NCBI RefSeq assembly: GCF_000328475.2
Contig: NC_026478.1
Span: forward strand, 1,550,001 to 1,614,000
Source of the DNA: Mycosarcoma maydis
Lineage: Eukaryota > Basidiomycota > Ustilaginomycetes > Ustilaginales
Reading direction: 5' to 3'
Length of the DNA: 64,000 nucleotides
The translations under genes and the position numbers were made by a program. Below are positions 27,823 to 38,674 of this stretch, one piece after another; the first letter of the stretch is position 1; each line of letters starts with the position of its first letter. The notes beneath the pieces are model-generated. The model did no database searches. It was not told the origin of the DNA and saw nothing but the letters and a program-made list of their open reading frames with translations.

Positions 27823-30075
27823 ATGCCACCGAACACTTTCATCTCCTGGGCCACTCGGCCTAGGATCTACGCCTACAGCATCATCTCGACGCTCGCCGCC
27901 ATCTCGACGGTCGCAATCGCCTTCACTGAGCGGAGCAATTTCTATGCAGCCGTCGTGTTCCTCGGTCGATCCAACGGTTGCCTTCTCGTACTGCTCAACT
28001 TTCTCTTTGTCGTAGCTCTCATCTCGGGCCGCATTCTTCAATTGATCTACTTTGGCCCATTGCGGCGCAGTGAGGTCGAACTGGTCTGCGAGCGGTCATG
28101 GTACAGCCTGGTTGGCACGCTTCTCGCCGTTTCCATCTTTCGAGACGACTTCAGCGTCTCGTTCGTCATCCTCTTCGGCCTGCTTCTCTTCCTCAAGATA
28201 TTCCACTGGCTTTCAGCAGAACGTGTAGCTTCGATTATGCAAAGTCCCTCGGTCCCGCGCATCTTCCACGCACGCATGGTATCGATCCTCATCACACTCC
28301 TGCTGGCAGATCTGCTTCTCGTCGGCTTTTCGTTGCAAATGCTGATCGTCAAGAAAATCAAGATCGGCATGATGGTGCTCTTCACCTCGGAATTCATCAT
28401 TTTGACCGCTCTGCTGTGCAACACAATCGCGCAGTACATCCTCAACTGCATCGACATGGCGAGCGAGGAACCGTGGGAAGCCAAATCGCTCTATGTGCTG
28501 TATGTCGACCTAGCACACGATGTGGTGAGGCTCTGCACGCATGCATACTTTTTCGTCTTATTGACGCGGATGTACGGCATTCCCTTGTCGCTGATCCATG
28601 ATCTATACAGTACGGGCAGGAGCTGTACGATCAAGGTCACGGCGTTGATCAGGTACAGGCAGGCAGTCAAGAAGATGGAGACCAAATACCCGAATGCCAG
28701 CGCAGCGGATTTGAGGGCTACCGATGGAACTTGCATCATTTGCAGAGAGGATATGGTGGCAATAGGAGATGACGCAGATTCCAGTGCCGTAGGTGATGGT
28801 AGTGCGACTCCATCGACGCCGCCAGCTACTGCAGCAGGAACGACGCCAACAGTGACCAATGTTACACCCAAGAAGCTAGCCTGTGGTCACATCTTCCACT
28901 TTCGCTGTCTTCGTTCGTGGCTAGAGCGTCAACAGAGCTGTCCTACGTGTCGAAGGATGATCTTGGACGACCAAACTGAGCCACCTGCGCCTCCACAACA
29001 GCAACAGCAAGCACCGCCCACACAGCCAGCACCACAGCATCCACAGCATCCACAGCATGCGGCAGTAGCAGCAGATGGTTCTGGAAACAACAATGCAGCA
29101 TCGCAACCTGCTAGCGGATTAGAGCGCGATGTGAGCTCACCAGAAGAGCAAGCGTTCGACACCAGATTGCAAGGGTTCTTGCACCGACTCCAGTCGGACT
29201 TGCGCAAGGTGCGCAAAGAGGGCAACGGGTCAGCGCGACAGTCGAGCTCGAGCAGACAGCGCAGGACGACGAGTCGAAGCGGCTACGCTGCGCCACGTGT
29301 GTTTGCTGGTGGATCGACTGGGTTCGGGTTCGGAGCGAACGACAGTAGTGGTTATGCTGGAGGCAATGCTTCTTTGGGTTGTGAGGTAATGGGCGAGATG
29401 GGCGGAGGACTGTGGATGCCGCCGCCGCCATCGACGTTGTATGGGAGCAGCCGGAGGGGCGGTTCGGAGAGAAATGGCGAGCACACAACAGCGCCGCTCG
29501 GGGACGTTCAACGTAAAGGCAAAGGGAAGGAACGAGCTGAGCCAGTGCGCACCGAGCAGGACACAGAGCAGGATGCGGATGCACAAGATACGGACGACGC
29601 CACAGTCGAGCCGATCGATCCGCGCCAAGCTATCCGCCAAGCGACGCTCAGACGGTATGGCGCCACGGCACCGCGCACTGGCTCTATACAAGCCAGCGCC
29701 TCTACGTCGCATACCGGCATTGGCAGTGCTGACAAAGGCGGCAGTGACCAAGCTGCGATATCGTTGATTCCGCTATTCGATCCAGACGCAATCCCCGAGT
29801 TTCACTCTACGCATGCCGTCAGCTTGCCACACGCGCTTGCCGCGCCACGCCCCTGGCTGCCAACCAACACCCCGCCACAACGCACCAGTCTCGACCCGGT
29901 CGCACTCGAGTCGCAAATCTCGCATCTCTCCACCCTCCAATCGCGCATCGACGCACTCATCCTCGACCTCACACACCTCCTCGACTCCCTCTCCACCTCG
30001 AACACCCACCTCCACACCGACGCCTACCAACCTGCCCCACACCAACCTCACCCACCAGACTCGTCACACTCTTAA
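27823..30075 (+). CDS. HRD1: Hrd1/synoviolin-type ER membrane RING-H2 ubiquitin ligase
   Basis: Encodes 750 aa from the ATG at 27823; the longer frame starts at TTG. The N-terminal 290 residues carry at least six hydrophobic segments (RIYAYSIISTLAAISTVAIAF onward, including FYAAVVFLGRSNGC) matching the Hrd1 membrane domain. The RING-H2 residues are C304, C307, C354, H356, H359, C362, C373 and C376 (ACGHIFHFRCLRSW, CPTC). Hrd1 polyubiquitinates misfolded proteins during ER-associated degradation. The loop between C307 and C354 holds 46 residues, many Ser/Thr/Pro/Ala, longer than the usual RING loop. The cytosolic tail is Gln/Pro- and Ser-rich with a final helical stretch (LESQISHLSTLQSRIDALIL). 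Its 3' end faces the SET9-like gene 153 bases away. Confidence 0.93.
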   Translation: MPPNTFISWATRPRIYAYSIISTLAAISTVAIAFTERSNFYAAVVFLGRSNGCLLVLLNFLFVVALISGRILQLIYFGPLRRSEVELVCERSWYSLVGTLLAVSIFRDDFSVSFVILFGLLLFLKIFHWLSAERVASIMQSPSVPRIFHARMVSILITLLLADLLLVGFSLQMLIVKKIKIGMMVLFTSEFIILTALLCNTIAQYILNCIDMASEEPWEAKSLYVLYVDLAHDVVRLCTHAYFFVLLTRMYGIPLSLIHDLYSTGRSCTIKVTALIRYRQAVKKMETKYPNASAADLRATDGTCIICREDMVAIGDDADSSAVGDGSATPSTPPATAAGTTPTVTNVTPKKLACGHIFHFRCLRSWLERQQSCPTCRRMILDDQTEPPAPPQQQQQAPPTQPAPQHPQHPQHAAVAADGSGNNNAASQPASGLERDVSSPEEQAFDTRLQGFLHRLQSDLRKVRKEGNGSARQSSSSRQRRTTSRSGYAAPRVFAGGSTGFGFGANDSSGYAGGNASLGCEVMGEMGGGLWMPPPPSTLYGSSRRGGSERNGEHTTAPLGDVQRKGKGKERAEPVRTEQDTEQDADAQDTDDATVEPIDPRQAIRQATLRRYGATAPRTGSIQASASTSHTGIGSADKGGSDQAAISLIPLFDPDAIPEFHSTHAVSLPHALAAPRPWLPTNTPPQRTSLDPVALESQISHLSTLQSRIDALILDLTHLLDSLSTSNTHLHTDAYQPAPHQPHPPDSSHS

Positions 30076-30182
30076 CTCTCTCCCACCTCACTGCAGCATT
30101 GGTTCGAGAACGTCTCCTGTCTCCTTCACACAGCACGCGCGACGCACGCACCAAGCCATCCATGAAGAAAGTAGAAATACAG

Positions 30183-30199
30183 ATATATATATATATATA
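30183..30199. repeat. (AT)n microsatellite
   Basis: A short AT dinucleotide run in the 3' region between HRD1 and the SET9-like gene. Confidence 0.7.
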
Positions 30200-30228
30200 A
30201 AGAAACCCCCCTCCCCAGGAGCCATGGC

Positions 30229-33200
30229 TTAAAATTTGTCAACGTCCATCGGCGTCGCTGTAGCAGAGGTCGCGACGAGAGCGTGCTTATCTGGCGCGAT
30301 GTGCACCGAGCTGCTAATGGAGTTGTCGAGCTTATCCGTATGTAGCGTGTGGAGCGTGTCCGGAGCAGCGTCTGGAGGCGGTCGAGTTGAAGTGTGAGAG
30401 TTCGCAGACGAAAGCGCGACGTCCGGCGAGAGCGTGCGAGGCGAGAGCCGAGACTGTGCGCCTTTCGCCCTCTGAGCCGCGAGTTTAACCAGACTGCCCT
30501 TGTATTGGATCTGACCAGCAGCCATTTCGGGAGGTTTGCGTGCACGCGCTGATGTGCGCCGGTGTTGAGACTCGGGCGCGTCCAGGTTCGAGCATACGTC
30601 GTGAGCCGCCACATTGACCGTTGACTTTTGATCGACTGCTGCCGCAGGCGCAGCAAGTACGGCGTGCGCATCAACAGTTGTCGTTGACGCCGCCTTGTCG
30701 CTAACTGTCGCGTCGGTCGCCAAGTCATTCACCAGAGTGGGTGCTTGAACCGCAATCCTCGACGTCGCCTCCGTGTCTGGCGTTGCAACGCTCGACAAAC
30801 TCGCCGTCACCGCCTCCGCTTTCACCGGCTCAAGCGGCTGAGCCAATACCGTTTGCGCAAGCGCAGCAGCCGCCTGCACCTGACTCGGCTCGCGGCCTGC
30901 ACCAGCTTGGTCAACGCTGCGCTCGAGCGCTGATGCGTCTGAGCGGTTTGGGGATGGCTGCAGCTGGTTAGCAAGTGCGAGTGGTCCCGGTCTCATCTGA
31001 GGCGAGCCGGTCGTACGATGCAGCTGAGGTTTGACATCCTCGGCAGATCGCTGCGCTGACACGCTTACAGGACTTCCGTTAACACTGGCAGGGGGACGTC
31101 CCAGAGGGCTTCCATTCGGGCCCAGCGCACGGCTCATTGAAGACTTGCCGCTGCCCCAGCGAAGGTTCTTGCGCATCGGCTGCCCAGGCGTACCACGTGG
31201 AGGTCCAGCGAGTGGTGAGTTGGAACGCGCCGCTGCTGCCGCGAGGTCGGGCCGGATCAAACCAGGTGGTCGAAAGAGCGGTGCAGATGGCAAGAGCGGT
31301 CCTTTCAACTCCAACACGCCTCCAACATCGACAGCTCCATTCGACTGCGACGCTTTGCTGATTGCTGAAAACATGTAGGGCCTGACAGGCGCATCGCCAC
31401 TTTGTGGATGGTCGTCGTCAACATCGCTGTTCTCCCGGCTCGTCTCCAATGATCCATCGTCCGACGCGGCCAAAGAGCGAGATCGCACGCTTTGGTCCCT
31501 ACCGCTGCCTTCGTCATCTCCATTGCCGGTGTTAGGTCTGATTGCGCCACGTGGCTTCTTCACTTCGGGCGTGCGGCTTCGACTCGACTCGGACGCATTT
31601 CTCGATCGCTTTGACGGAACCGTCGGGACAAGCACCGTTTGGGGCTCTCTCTGCGCCTGACGTCGGTTCCTCGTACCTCCTACCCCTGCTGACCAGAAAA
31701 GAGCTAGATTGGACTCGGACGTACGCTCAACCCCCGAGGTGGCCAAACCGGGCAGGTTGCCCGCCGAGGCTTTTGGTGGCAGCGCTGACGCTGATGCAGC
31801 TAGTTTGGCGGGTTGGGCTGGTGAGACCGCGCTGGTAGTGAAGGAGGGCGTAAGTCGATCTGGCGATGGTCGCATCTCTGATTTGGCTCGTATCTGCACA
31901 AACGAAGCGTCGTTCATGCTCGACGTTTTGCGGTGCTTGTAAGCTGCTGCCGCGGGATTTGAGCGAGGAGCAGTTGGGGGATGCGGTGATGCGTCTTCGG
32001 CGTCAGACGCAGATTCCGCGACGAGCCGTCGCTTGAGCTTCGGAACGCCTTGCTCATCGGTGCTCGCCTCACGGAAGCTTGAGCGACGCTCTGTGGGCTT
32101 GTGGGTAACATCTTGAGAAGAGCGCCGGGCGGCCAGCAAGGTCGGACCGGGATTGACAGGCGCTTTTCTGCGTGCACGGCGGTCACCCTCGGCGGCTCCC
32201 CAGTACTGAGCCAAGACGTCGGTCTTTGCGTTTTTGCCGAGCATCTTGGGACCGGGTGGTCCGGGACTGGAACTGGACGACGACGAACGATCCGTGTTCA
32301 CAGGCTGCGATCGACCGGCAGCAGAGACGGGTCGAGGTCCGTGGTCTTCGTCTTCTTCCTCCTCTTCTGGCTTTTGAGTATCACCCTGTTCGGATTCGGG
32401 CTCCGGTGTGAGATCCGAACCGTCAGAATCAAGGTTGTAGGTGCTTTCCGACTTGGGTGCCGCTTTAGCGGGTGGAGTAGCGAGGGTCTGAGCGATCGCC
32501 GCTTCGTCTTGCCGCTCTTGTTTTCTGCTCTTTGCTTCGTTAGCTTTGGCAGGACGAACAGGAGGCTTTCCAGAACTTGCAGGCGCTGATGTGGTTGTGG
32601 CTGTGACTTTGACAACCTTGGCGGTTGCAGTGGCAATTGTAGATTTTGCGGGCGGCGTCTTGGCGCTTGCGCCAGAGGTGGTAGTATCAGCGACAGATTT
32701 ACTGGACCGCGATCTCTTCTGGACTTTCGGTGTGGCGTTAGTCTTGAGCTCTGTTGGGGTCAAGGAGCGCTCTTTGCCGTTTCGCGCAGGCGTAATGGTG
32801 CTGGCGAGATGGTCGGAGATCATCTCCGAGCTAGTCTTTCGCTTGACACCAGCTTTCCTCTGCAGGGAGCCCTCGGTGGGAACGCGACCTGGCCAGTCGG
32901 CTTTGAAGATCTTGTAGTGACGCTCGCAGCGTGAGCACTCGTCTGGAGTCCACCACTTCTCTGGGGCCCAGAATGTGGCACCGCACGTGAGACACCGGCA
33001 CTTGGGACCGGCTCCTTCTGCCCATGGATCCGAACGGTCGTCCGAAGGACCATGCTCTGCTAATTTGAGATCTGCGAGGTAATCGCGTCTGGACTTTTTG
33101 TCCTTGGCAGCATCGTCGCCGAGAGCTGTGTTGAGGGAGGGTGTCAAGGATGGTGTTGGAGACGGCGATGGAAGAGCTGATGATGCACCGGCTTGCCGAC

Positions 33201-34290
33201 TTGAACGGCGTGATTGGCGCCGACCGTTGGACTCGGCTGGTGTGCCTGTGGATGCAGCTTCCTCTATCTTGACCTCGACACGGTCGGAAAGCTCGCTGGG
33301 CTCGATGGGTGGAGGCACTGATGGATCCGAAAAGGCGCCTGTGCCGCGGGACTCGCAAGTTGCGCACATGCATTCTGCGTTGCCCCATTCAAAGTAGTTT
33401 TCGCCGTAAAAAGTGGTGATTTCCTCGTTACGGTGGATGGGCCGGATGACTTTGAAGACCATGGTTGCGCCCATGCGGTAGAATTCGGTGTTTGGATTGC
33501 AATCGTGATTGACGAATCTGGCTGGGCCGAGCAGCAGCTGGCTGCAGCCCTTTCTGGCGGATCTGATGACAGAGAAGTCGCGTCCTGGGCCAAGTACGCC
33601 TTTGTACTCGGAGTCTTTGCGTTTCTCGCGCGAGGCGGTGGCTTCCTCGCGTAGCGCGTCATCTTCGCTCTTTGTGAGGTCTTTTAAGCCACCCTTGCAA
33701 AAGTGGATGAGCTCGCCGGGTTTGAAGGTACGCATGGCGAGGACGCAAAGATCTGCCTTTTCGGAAGCGGCTGGTGCAGCGCCGATGCTAGTGGCGGCAC
33801 GATCGAGCGACGACCTGGCTTTTGTGCGAGCCTTGCCTCTGTCTTCGAGGGCGTCCTTAGCGGGAGAAGAGGGCGTGTCTTCAAGCTTGACTGCGGAAGT
33901 GGAAGCCTCTGCGTCTGCGCCAGGCGGTGTGCCGGCCTTTTCCATCATGACACGTTTATAGCGTGTGGTGAGAGCGAATTCGACGCCACTCTCTGGGAGG
34001 TAGCTTTCAAGATAACGTCGTGCGTGAGCGTGGAAGCTGGAGATCTGACGCTGGGTTTTATTACTGAGATATTTGTGGATGATGCCGAGTTTGGTGAGAT
34101 CCTCGATGGCGGCTGTGATGTCGCGCTCGACAACGACACGCTTCCTGACGATGAGACTGACGGCATTGCGATCGAAGCGATGACCTCTGTAGTGTGGATT
34201 CATCTTGTGTGTGGAGATGGCAGGCTCGAATTCGAGGTTGTCGAGCAAGATATCGGAGAGGATATCATCGTCTGCGGAGAGGTCCTCCAT
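30229..34290 (-). CDS. SET9: Suv4-20/Set9-type histone H4 lysine-20 methyltransferase
   Basis: Encodes 1353 aa from the ATG at 34290; the longer frame starts at GTG. The N-terminal part (residues about 20-310) is the Suv4-20 SET module: a helical start, GPARFVNHDCNPN (about residue 255), TFYGENYFEWGN (about 290) and a cysteine post-SET CMCATC (about 307). Set9/Suv4-20 methylates H4K20, which in fission yeast serves the DNA-damage checkpoint. A second zinc-like motif, CRCLTC...CSRC with about 16 residues between pairs, lies near 430-465. The last ~900 residues are low-complexity, basic and Ser/Ala/Pro-rich with no further domain seen, making it far longer than fission yeast Set9 (about 440 aa). 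Catalytic call is firm; the tail's role is unknown. Confidence 0.9.
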   Translation of the reverse strand: MEDLSADDDILSDILLDNLEFEPAISTHKMNPHYRGHRFDRNAVSLIVRKRVVVERDITAAIEDLTKLGIIHKYLSNKTQRQISSFHAHARRYLESYLPESGVEFALTTRYKRVMMEKAGTPPGADAEASTSAVKLEDTPSSPAKDALEDRGKARTKARSSLDRAATSIGAAPAASEKADLCVLAMRTFKPGELIHFCKGGLKDLTKSEDDALREEATASREKRKDSEYKGVLGPGRDFSVIRSARKGCSQLLLGPARFVNHDCNPNTEFYRMGATMVFKVIRPIHRNEEITTFYGENYFEWGNAECMCATCESRGTGAFSDPSVPPPIEPSELSDRVEVKIEEAASTGTPAESNGRRQSRRSSRQAGASSALPSPSPTPSLTPSLNTALGDDAAKDKKSRRDYLADLKLAEHGPSDDRSDPWAEGAGPKCRCLTCGATFWAPEKWWTPDECSRCERHYKIFKADWPGRVPTEGSLQRKAGVKRKTSSEMISDHLASTITPARNGKERSLTPTELKTNATPKVQKRSRSSKSVADTTTSGASAKTPPAKSTIATATAKVVKVTATTTSAPASSGKPPVRPAKANEAKSRKQERQDEAAIAQTLATPPAKAAPKSESTYNLDSDGSDLTPEPESEQGDTQKPEEEEEDEDHGPRPVSAAGRSQPVNTDRSSSSSSSPGPPGPKMLGKNAKTDVLAQYWGAAEGDRRARRKAPVNPGPTLLAARRSSQDVTHKPTERRSSFREASTDEQGVPKLKRRLVAESASDAEDASPHPPTAPRSNPAAAAYKHRKTSSMNDASFVQIRAKSEMRPSPDRLTPSFTTSAVSPAQPAKLAASASALPPKASAGNLPGLATSGVERTSESNLALFWSAGVGGTRNRRQAQREPQTVLVPTVPSKRSRNASESSRSRTPEVKKPRGAIRPNTGNGDDEGSGRDQSVRSRSLAASDDGSLETSRENSDVDDDHPQSGDAPVRPYMFSAISKASQSNGAVDVGGVLELKGPLLPSAPLFRPPGLIRPDLAAAAARSNSPLAGPPRGTPGQPMRKNLRWGSGKSSMSRALGPNGSPLGRPPASVNGSPVSVSAQRSAEDVKPQLHRTTGSPQMRPGPLALANQLQPSPNRSDASALERSVDQAGAGREPSQVQAAAALAQTVLAQPLEPVKAEAVTASLSSVATPDTEATSRIAVQAPTLVNDLATDATVSDKAASTTTVDAHAVLAAPAAAVDQKSTVNVAAHDVCSNLDAPESQHRRTSARARKPPEMAAGQIQYKGSLVKLAAQRAKGAQSRLSPRTLSPDVALSSANSHTSTRPPPDAAPDTLHTLHTDKLDNSISSSVHIAPDKHALVATSATATPMDVDKF

Positions 34291-37200
34291 GATTGCGAGC
34301 GCAGCGGCAGCCACACGGCGCCAGGCTGTCACACGTGCTCGACGAGTGTAGGTGGTGTTGCTTCAGCCGAGGCAGCCTAGGTAGCCTGACGAGACGATGG
34401 AGTGACAGAGGAAGGGTAGAAGAGGCGGTCGGGAACGACGTGGTAATGAAAAGGCATGAAGAGCGTGAGGCGACGTGTGAGGCGAGAAAAGGTTGGTGGT
34501 GACACGAGGAGCGAGTCGGATTGGGTCGCAGAGTTGGCTCGGATCAATGTCGAGCGACACAATGACATGGAAGCCCGAGCGGCGCCGCGGTTGTATTTTG
34601 AGAAGCGTATCCGCAACACTGTCCCTGTGAGACTTGCACTACGTGCCGCAAAATTGATTCGGGAGCAGCCAATGGTAGCCGCGTCACCGCAGTAATGACA
34701 ACTGACGACGGTCGAGGTCAGTCAGCGCACCATCGAGCTGTGTGCCACCGAAAGCAAGTGGTCAAGGTGGAGACCTGCCAGGAAGATCGAGAGCGTGGAC
34801 CGGTTGCGTCGAATGTGCGCACAGGTGACCAAAACACCAGATAGGATGGGCACGATGAACGTAAGGAGCCAAATCCAAAGCAGACACAGGGGGACAAGAT
34901 CGTCGATGGTGCAAAGATGCAAAGTGGCGTCGAGAGACGGGTACGTCGTGGATGGGAACCAGGCCTTTTTGCTTGAAGGGTGTTGTGGGACAAGCCCGAT
35001 GGGTCGACGATGGATCGTGAATCGCAGCTTGACAGAATGCAAAGGGGGAAGGAGTGAGAAGGCTGTTGCAAGTATCAGACTGCGTTTATAAAGGAACCTG
35101 GCTTCGGACGCTGCTGCTGGAATTCAGAATTCACGATTCACGATTGGAATTGCAACACTGGTTCGTGACTATATTGAATGGAACTCGAACTCAAACTGGA
35201 TTTGGAATTGGAATTGATTTGGGACTTGCCAATCGAAGGGGGTGTAGCTGCAGCCGAGCGGCGGAGGCGCAACGAGCGAATGAGAGCAGAGCGACACGAT
35301 CCGCACGCTCGTGGCTGAGCTGCTGATTCGTAATTTGCTTTCAGAGCTCTGCCATCTCTGCCGCGCTAGCGAAACTCAAGCCTGGAGGACGCGACTGTGG
35401 GTGGGATCCGAGTGAGACCTTGCGACCTTGGCTGCAGAGCGGAGTTGCGTCGAGATTCGTGTCCAAGTTGAGATTTTGCGTGAATCACGACAGTACAGTC
35501 ACGAGCCATGAGTGCTGTATTATTGTACTTGTGACTAGTTATACTGTACTCGGTACTGGTACTGTACTGTACTGATGACTCTCGAAACAAAATCGTGAAT
35601 GATGGTACGAAATTGTTGGATTATCGCCCATTTATTAATATTTCTTTCGGCAGAGACGTGAGACGCACGACGGAGACGATCATCTCTGGTCAGCAACCTC
35701 GCAGGCCAACCCGAACGCGACGAAATTCGTGGTGGCATCCCACAGTCACGATTAGTAGCCGCCAAGCTGGCCACGCTCCCCTTTCAACGTGGACACTGTG
35801 ATGCACCCTGCTTTTCGGCAGCTCTTTTCACGCCGCACGTCTCACAGAACTGTAACAAAAGGCGGATACAAAACGATAGCCAGTAGGACCCGACTGCAGC
35901 GGCCACCTAGCATTCTGCATGAGTGGTGAGATGCTGCTGCGAAAAGCACGAAAGCTGGCGAAGGGGCTCAGAGCGGGCAACTAACTCTCTTTGCGGTCGA
36001 ATCATGAATGATGGACCTGCGTGCTGATCAAAGCCAAGAGGGTGAAGAACGAAACACGAATCACGAATGCTTTGCGTGTTCCATATCGATTGGATTCCCT
36101 TCGAAAATCCAGATCGTAGGCCATGTCAACTACACCTCGCGGCTTGAACGGGCCAAGGTGTCGAGCCTCGAGGCGTGACCGATCCAGTCGATTTAGTAGT
36201 AGTGCTACGCGTGTAAGCGATGCACGTAACGCTATGCAGGTGTGCGTCACGTTGGATCCACGAACGAGTCAGTGTTTCAACGTGCTGCGCTGCCCCCAGT
36301 CTCGCTGCTGGCATTTGCCTTTCCACATTGGTTTTATCGTCGATGCAGACTTGGCGTGCCGATTTAATACGACACCCTGTTCTGTTGAAAGAGATGATTG
36401 ATGCCACTTAGCCACCCTGGTTCATGATCGGCGATGTTCTCATCTGCACGAAACCAGACACGAGCGTTGGCCAGTAAATGCTGTGGTCCGTGCTCGGCGC
36501 AGCATGTCAAGACCCTGAAAGACGAAATCCTTAATAAGTTAACGTAACTTAGTTAAGCGATCCTTGTTCGTGAATCCATGCGCGCAGCACTACGATTTGA
36601 ATTCCATGAACTCACGAATCCGAGAATGATGAAAGAAAATCAGGATGAAATCCAAAAGCTGGGTCGAAAAAGGTTCAAGGATTCACCGACTAACTTACAC
36701 CTCGAAACGAGACGATTTCCAGCGTTTAGAGCGTGTTCTGACCGCTTTGTCCTTAGACTCCAGTCTAGCGTTTCCAATTCGTGATTCGGTGGGAACCAAT
36801 ACTTTTGCGCCGGGACGAAGCCGAGTCAATTGGTGGGCTGTGGTCGACTGTCGAAGTGATGCAGCAAGCAGCAGCAGCCTGCTGCTGCTGTGTGGGGTAA
36901 AAGATAGTTTGCAACCGAATCTCACAAGCACCAAGCGCCACCACGCACCACACACCACGCAACCACGCAACCACGCAACCACGCAGACTTACGACTCGTG
37001 ACTTTTGACTTCGGACTTTGACCTTTTAGGTTTCGACGGATTTTTGTACCTTGCCGCCTCTCCACAACCACACACACCTTTCGGACCAACCGACTGTCAA
37101 TCGCTTCGCCCACGCCACGACCACACTAAAGGGATATAATTGAGTAGGACCCTTTTGGGCAGCATCGCCGCTCTCTGTTCAAGCACTCACCATTCGTAGA

Positions 37201-37522
37201 TACGTTCTATTTCCGCTTGTCTTTGGTGCACTCAGGATTCTCACCCAGCAAGTTCTAACATCGTTGACATCGAGCATTGCTCCTATCCTCCCACGTCGCA
37301 ACGCAATCTCATCGGCAAGCACTTTTGCCAACCAGTTTTTCGGATCTCTGCGTTGCTTTTCGAGCACCTGTCTGGGTTGTAACCGAGCAGCTCTCGTGGA
37401 GACATTTCAATCTCGCTTAGTCGCCCTCGGAACATGCTGCTGGACAAGAGGTTGACTCACACCTCCCCTGCTCTACATATCTGGTCGAGCTACACACCAG
37501 CTTACTTGATCAAGATATCTGC
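34291..37522. other. Long intergenic region, no gene supported
   Basis: 3.2 kb between the divergent SET9-like and Ser-rich protein genes. It holds motif copies at about 35126-35146 and 36055-36070, and the 90-base sequence at 36251-36340 that recurs inside the MIX17 intron. The last ~600 bases (about 36900-37520) are rich in C and CA like a fungal leader. A hydrophobic minus-strand frame near 34722-35042 begins with TTG and I do not call it. Nothing else recognised. Confidence 0.5.
36251..36340 (+). repeat. 90-base duplicated segment, copy 1
   Basis: Read on the minus strand, these bases are identical to 39312-39401, which lie beside the assembly gap. No other copy was seen in the window. 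Confidence 0.85.
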
Positions 37523-38674
37523 ATGAACGGTCTACTTCTACCCACCGGCTCCAAGCAGCCCTTGCGCGGCGATACCTCCCTCCATGCTACTCCACATTCG
37601 CCCGTCAAAGTCGAAAGCCCCATCCTGACGAGCCATGTCAAGACCGAGATCCACTCACCAACAGCTTCAGCGCCAGTTCCACATGACTTTTGTAGTATCA
37701 CAGCTAGCTTGCGCCCGTCTCTCACGTCACCTTTATTGCAAACAAGCGCATTCATTACCACCAGCGCAGCACAAGATGGACTTGGCAGTTTCTCGTCCAC
37801 TTCAAGTGGAACAGCTGCTGCTGCTGCTGCTGCACTAGCATTCATCCCAAGGACGTCGCGCAACTCGGCTGCCGTGCAGAAGCCCATCCATCTCTGCTCG
37901 GAATTCGAGCTCGAGCAGCGGCTCGATCGCAACGAGCGCATTCTCTCGACGCTCCAAGCCACGCAGAGTCCAACTAAAGACCGACTTCGCTCCGAGACCG
38001 AAGCCATCCGCGATGCAATTCTTTCCCACCGTGCCATGCGTGACGTCAATGACGGCATCTCGTCAGTACAGCTAAACAATCCCACCAAACAGGCCGAGCT
38101 CGAATCAGCCCTGCTTGGCCTATCGGTCAAAGATGCATCCCAGCTCGGAACTAGCCCGCCATCCGAAGCTTTTGGCTGGTCGCGCGACACGGTCGCCGTC
38201 AAGAAGAAGCTCGCACAGTCATCCGGCGCCTATCATCCTGGTCGCAAAGTGCAAACCATGGGATATGAGCAGTCGCTGGCCATCCAGTCTGCAGCTCTGC
38301 TTGCTGAGCGCGAGCGTGAAAGACTGAAGAGCGTACCGCCGCCACGCGAAAGGCCTTCGTTGGGTGTGCCTAGTGGCGCAGCGCATAGACTTGGCCGCAA
38401 ATCCGTCTCGTCGTGTTCGCGTTCGATGCGCAAGAGTTCGGCCTCTCACTCGATATCACCACCCAGCGCTTTGCGTGCAGGTGGTCCCTTTGCGCGCCAC
38501 CTGGATCAAGCGCCTGAATACGATGCGGCTCTAGACGGTTGTGACAGCGACCAAGACGACGCTGGTCTGTTTGGAATGCCTGAAGATGAGGAGGATGGCG
38601 ACGAGCAACATCCAGGACCACGTCATGAGGACGATAATTTCAGCTTTGGATGTCTTGATCAAGATGATCCTTAG
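37523..38674 (+). CDS. Ser-rich protein of unknown function with SUMO-type motifs
   Basis: Encodes 383 aa from ATG at 37523. No signal peptide or membrane segment. Residues 28-46 hold VKVESP and VKTEIHSP; the second (39-46) fits the psi-K-x-E-x2-S-P phosphorylation-dependent sumoylation consensus exactly. A poly-Ala run from a GCT repeat lies at about 98-105. A charged helical middle (FELEQRLDRNERILSTLQ, then RDAILSHRAMRDVNDGI) follows, then a conserved-looking GWSRDTVAVKKKLAQ and a Lys/Arg-rich C-terminal part ending acidic (DEEDGDEQHP). This looks like a nuclear regulatory protein, but no DNA-binding domain is visible and I do not recognise the family. Confidence 0.7.
   Translation: MNGLLLPTGSKQPLRGDTSLHATPHSPVKVESPILTSHVKTEIHSPTASAPVPHDFCSITASLRPSLTSPLLQTSAFITTSAAQDGLGSFSSTSSGTAAAAAAALAFIPRTSRNSAAVQKPIHLCSEFELEQRLDRNERILSTLQATQSPTKDRLRSETEAIRDAILSHRAMRDVNDGISSVQLNNPTKQAELESALLGLSVKDASQLGTSPPSEAFGWSRDTVAVKKKLAQSSGAYHPGRKVQTMGYEQSLAIQSAALLAERERERLKSVPPPRERPSLGVPSGAAHRLGRKSVSSCSRSMRKSSASHSISPPSALRAGGPFARHLDQAPEYDAALDGCDSDQDDAGLFGMPEDEEDGDEQHPGPRHEDDNFSFGCLDQDDP

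Noticed and set aside
34722..35042. 106-codon hydrophobic minus-strand frame
   Set aside because: Begins with TTG, has no ATG in a supportable position and no domain.
36126..36407. Minus-strand frame spanning the 90-base segment at 36251
   Set aside because: Starts with GTG, shares sequence with the gap-side duplicate, and no protein signal is visible.
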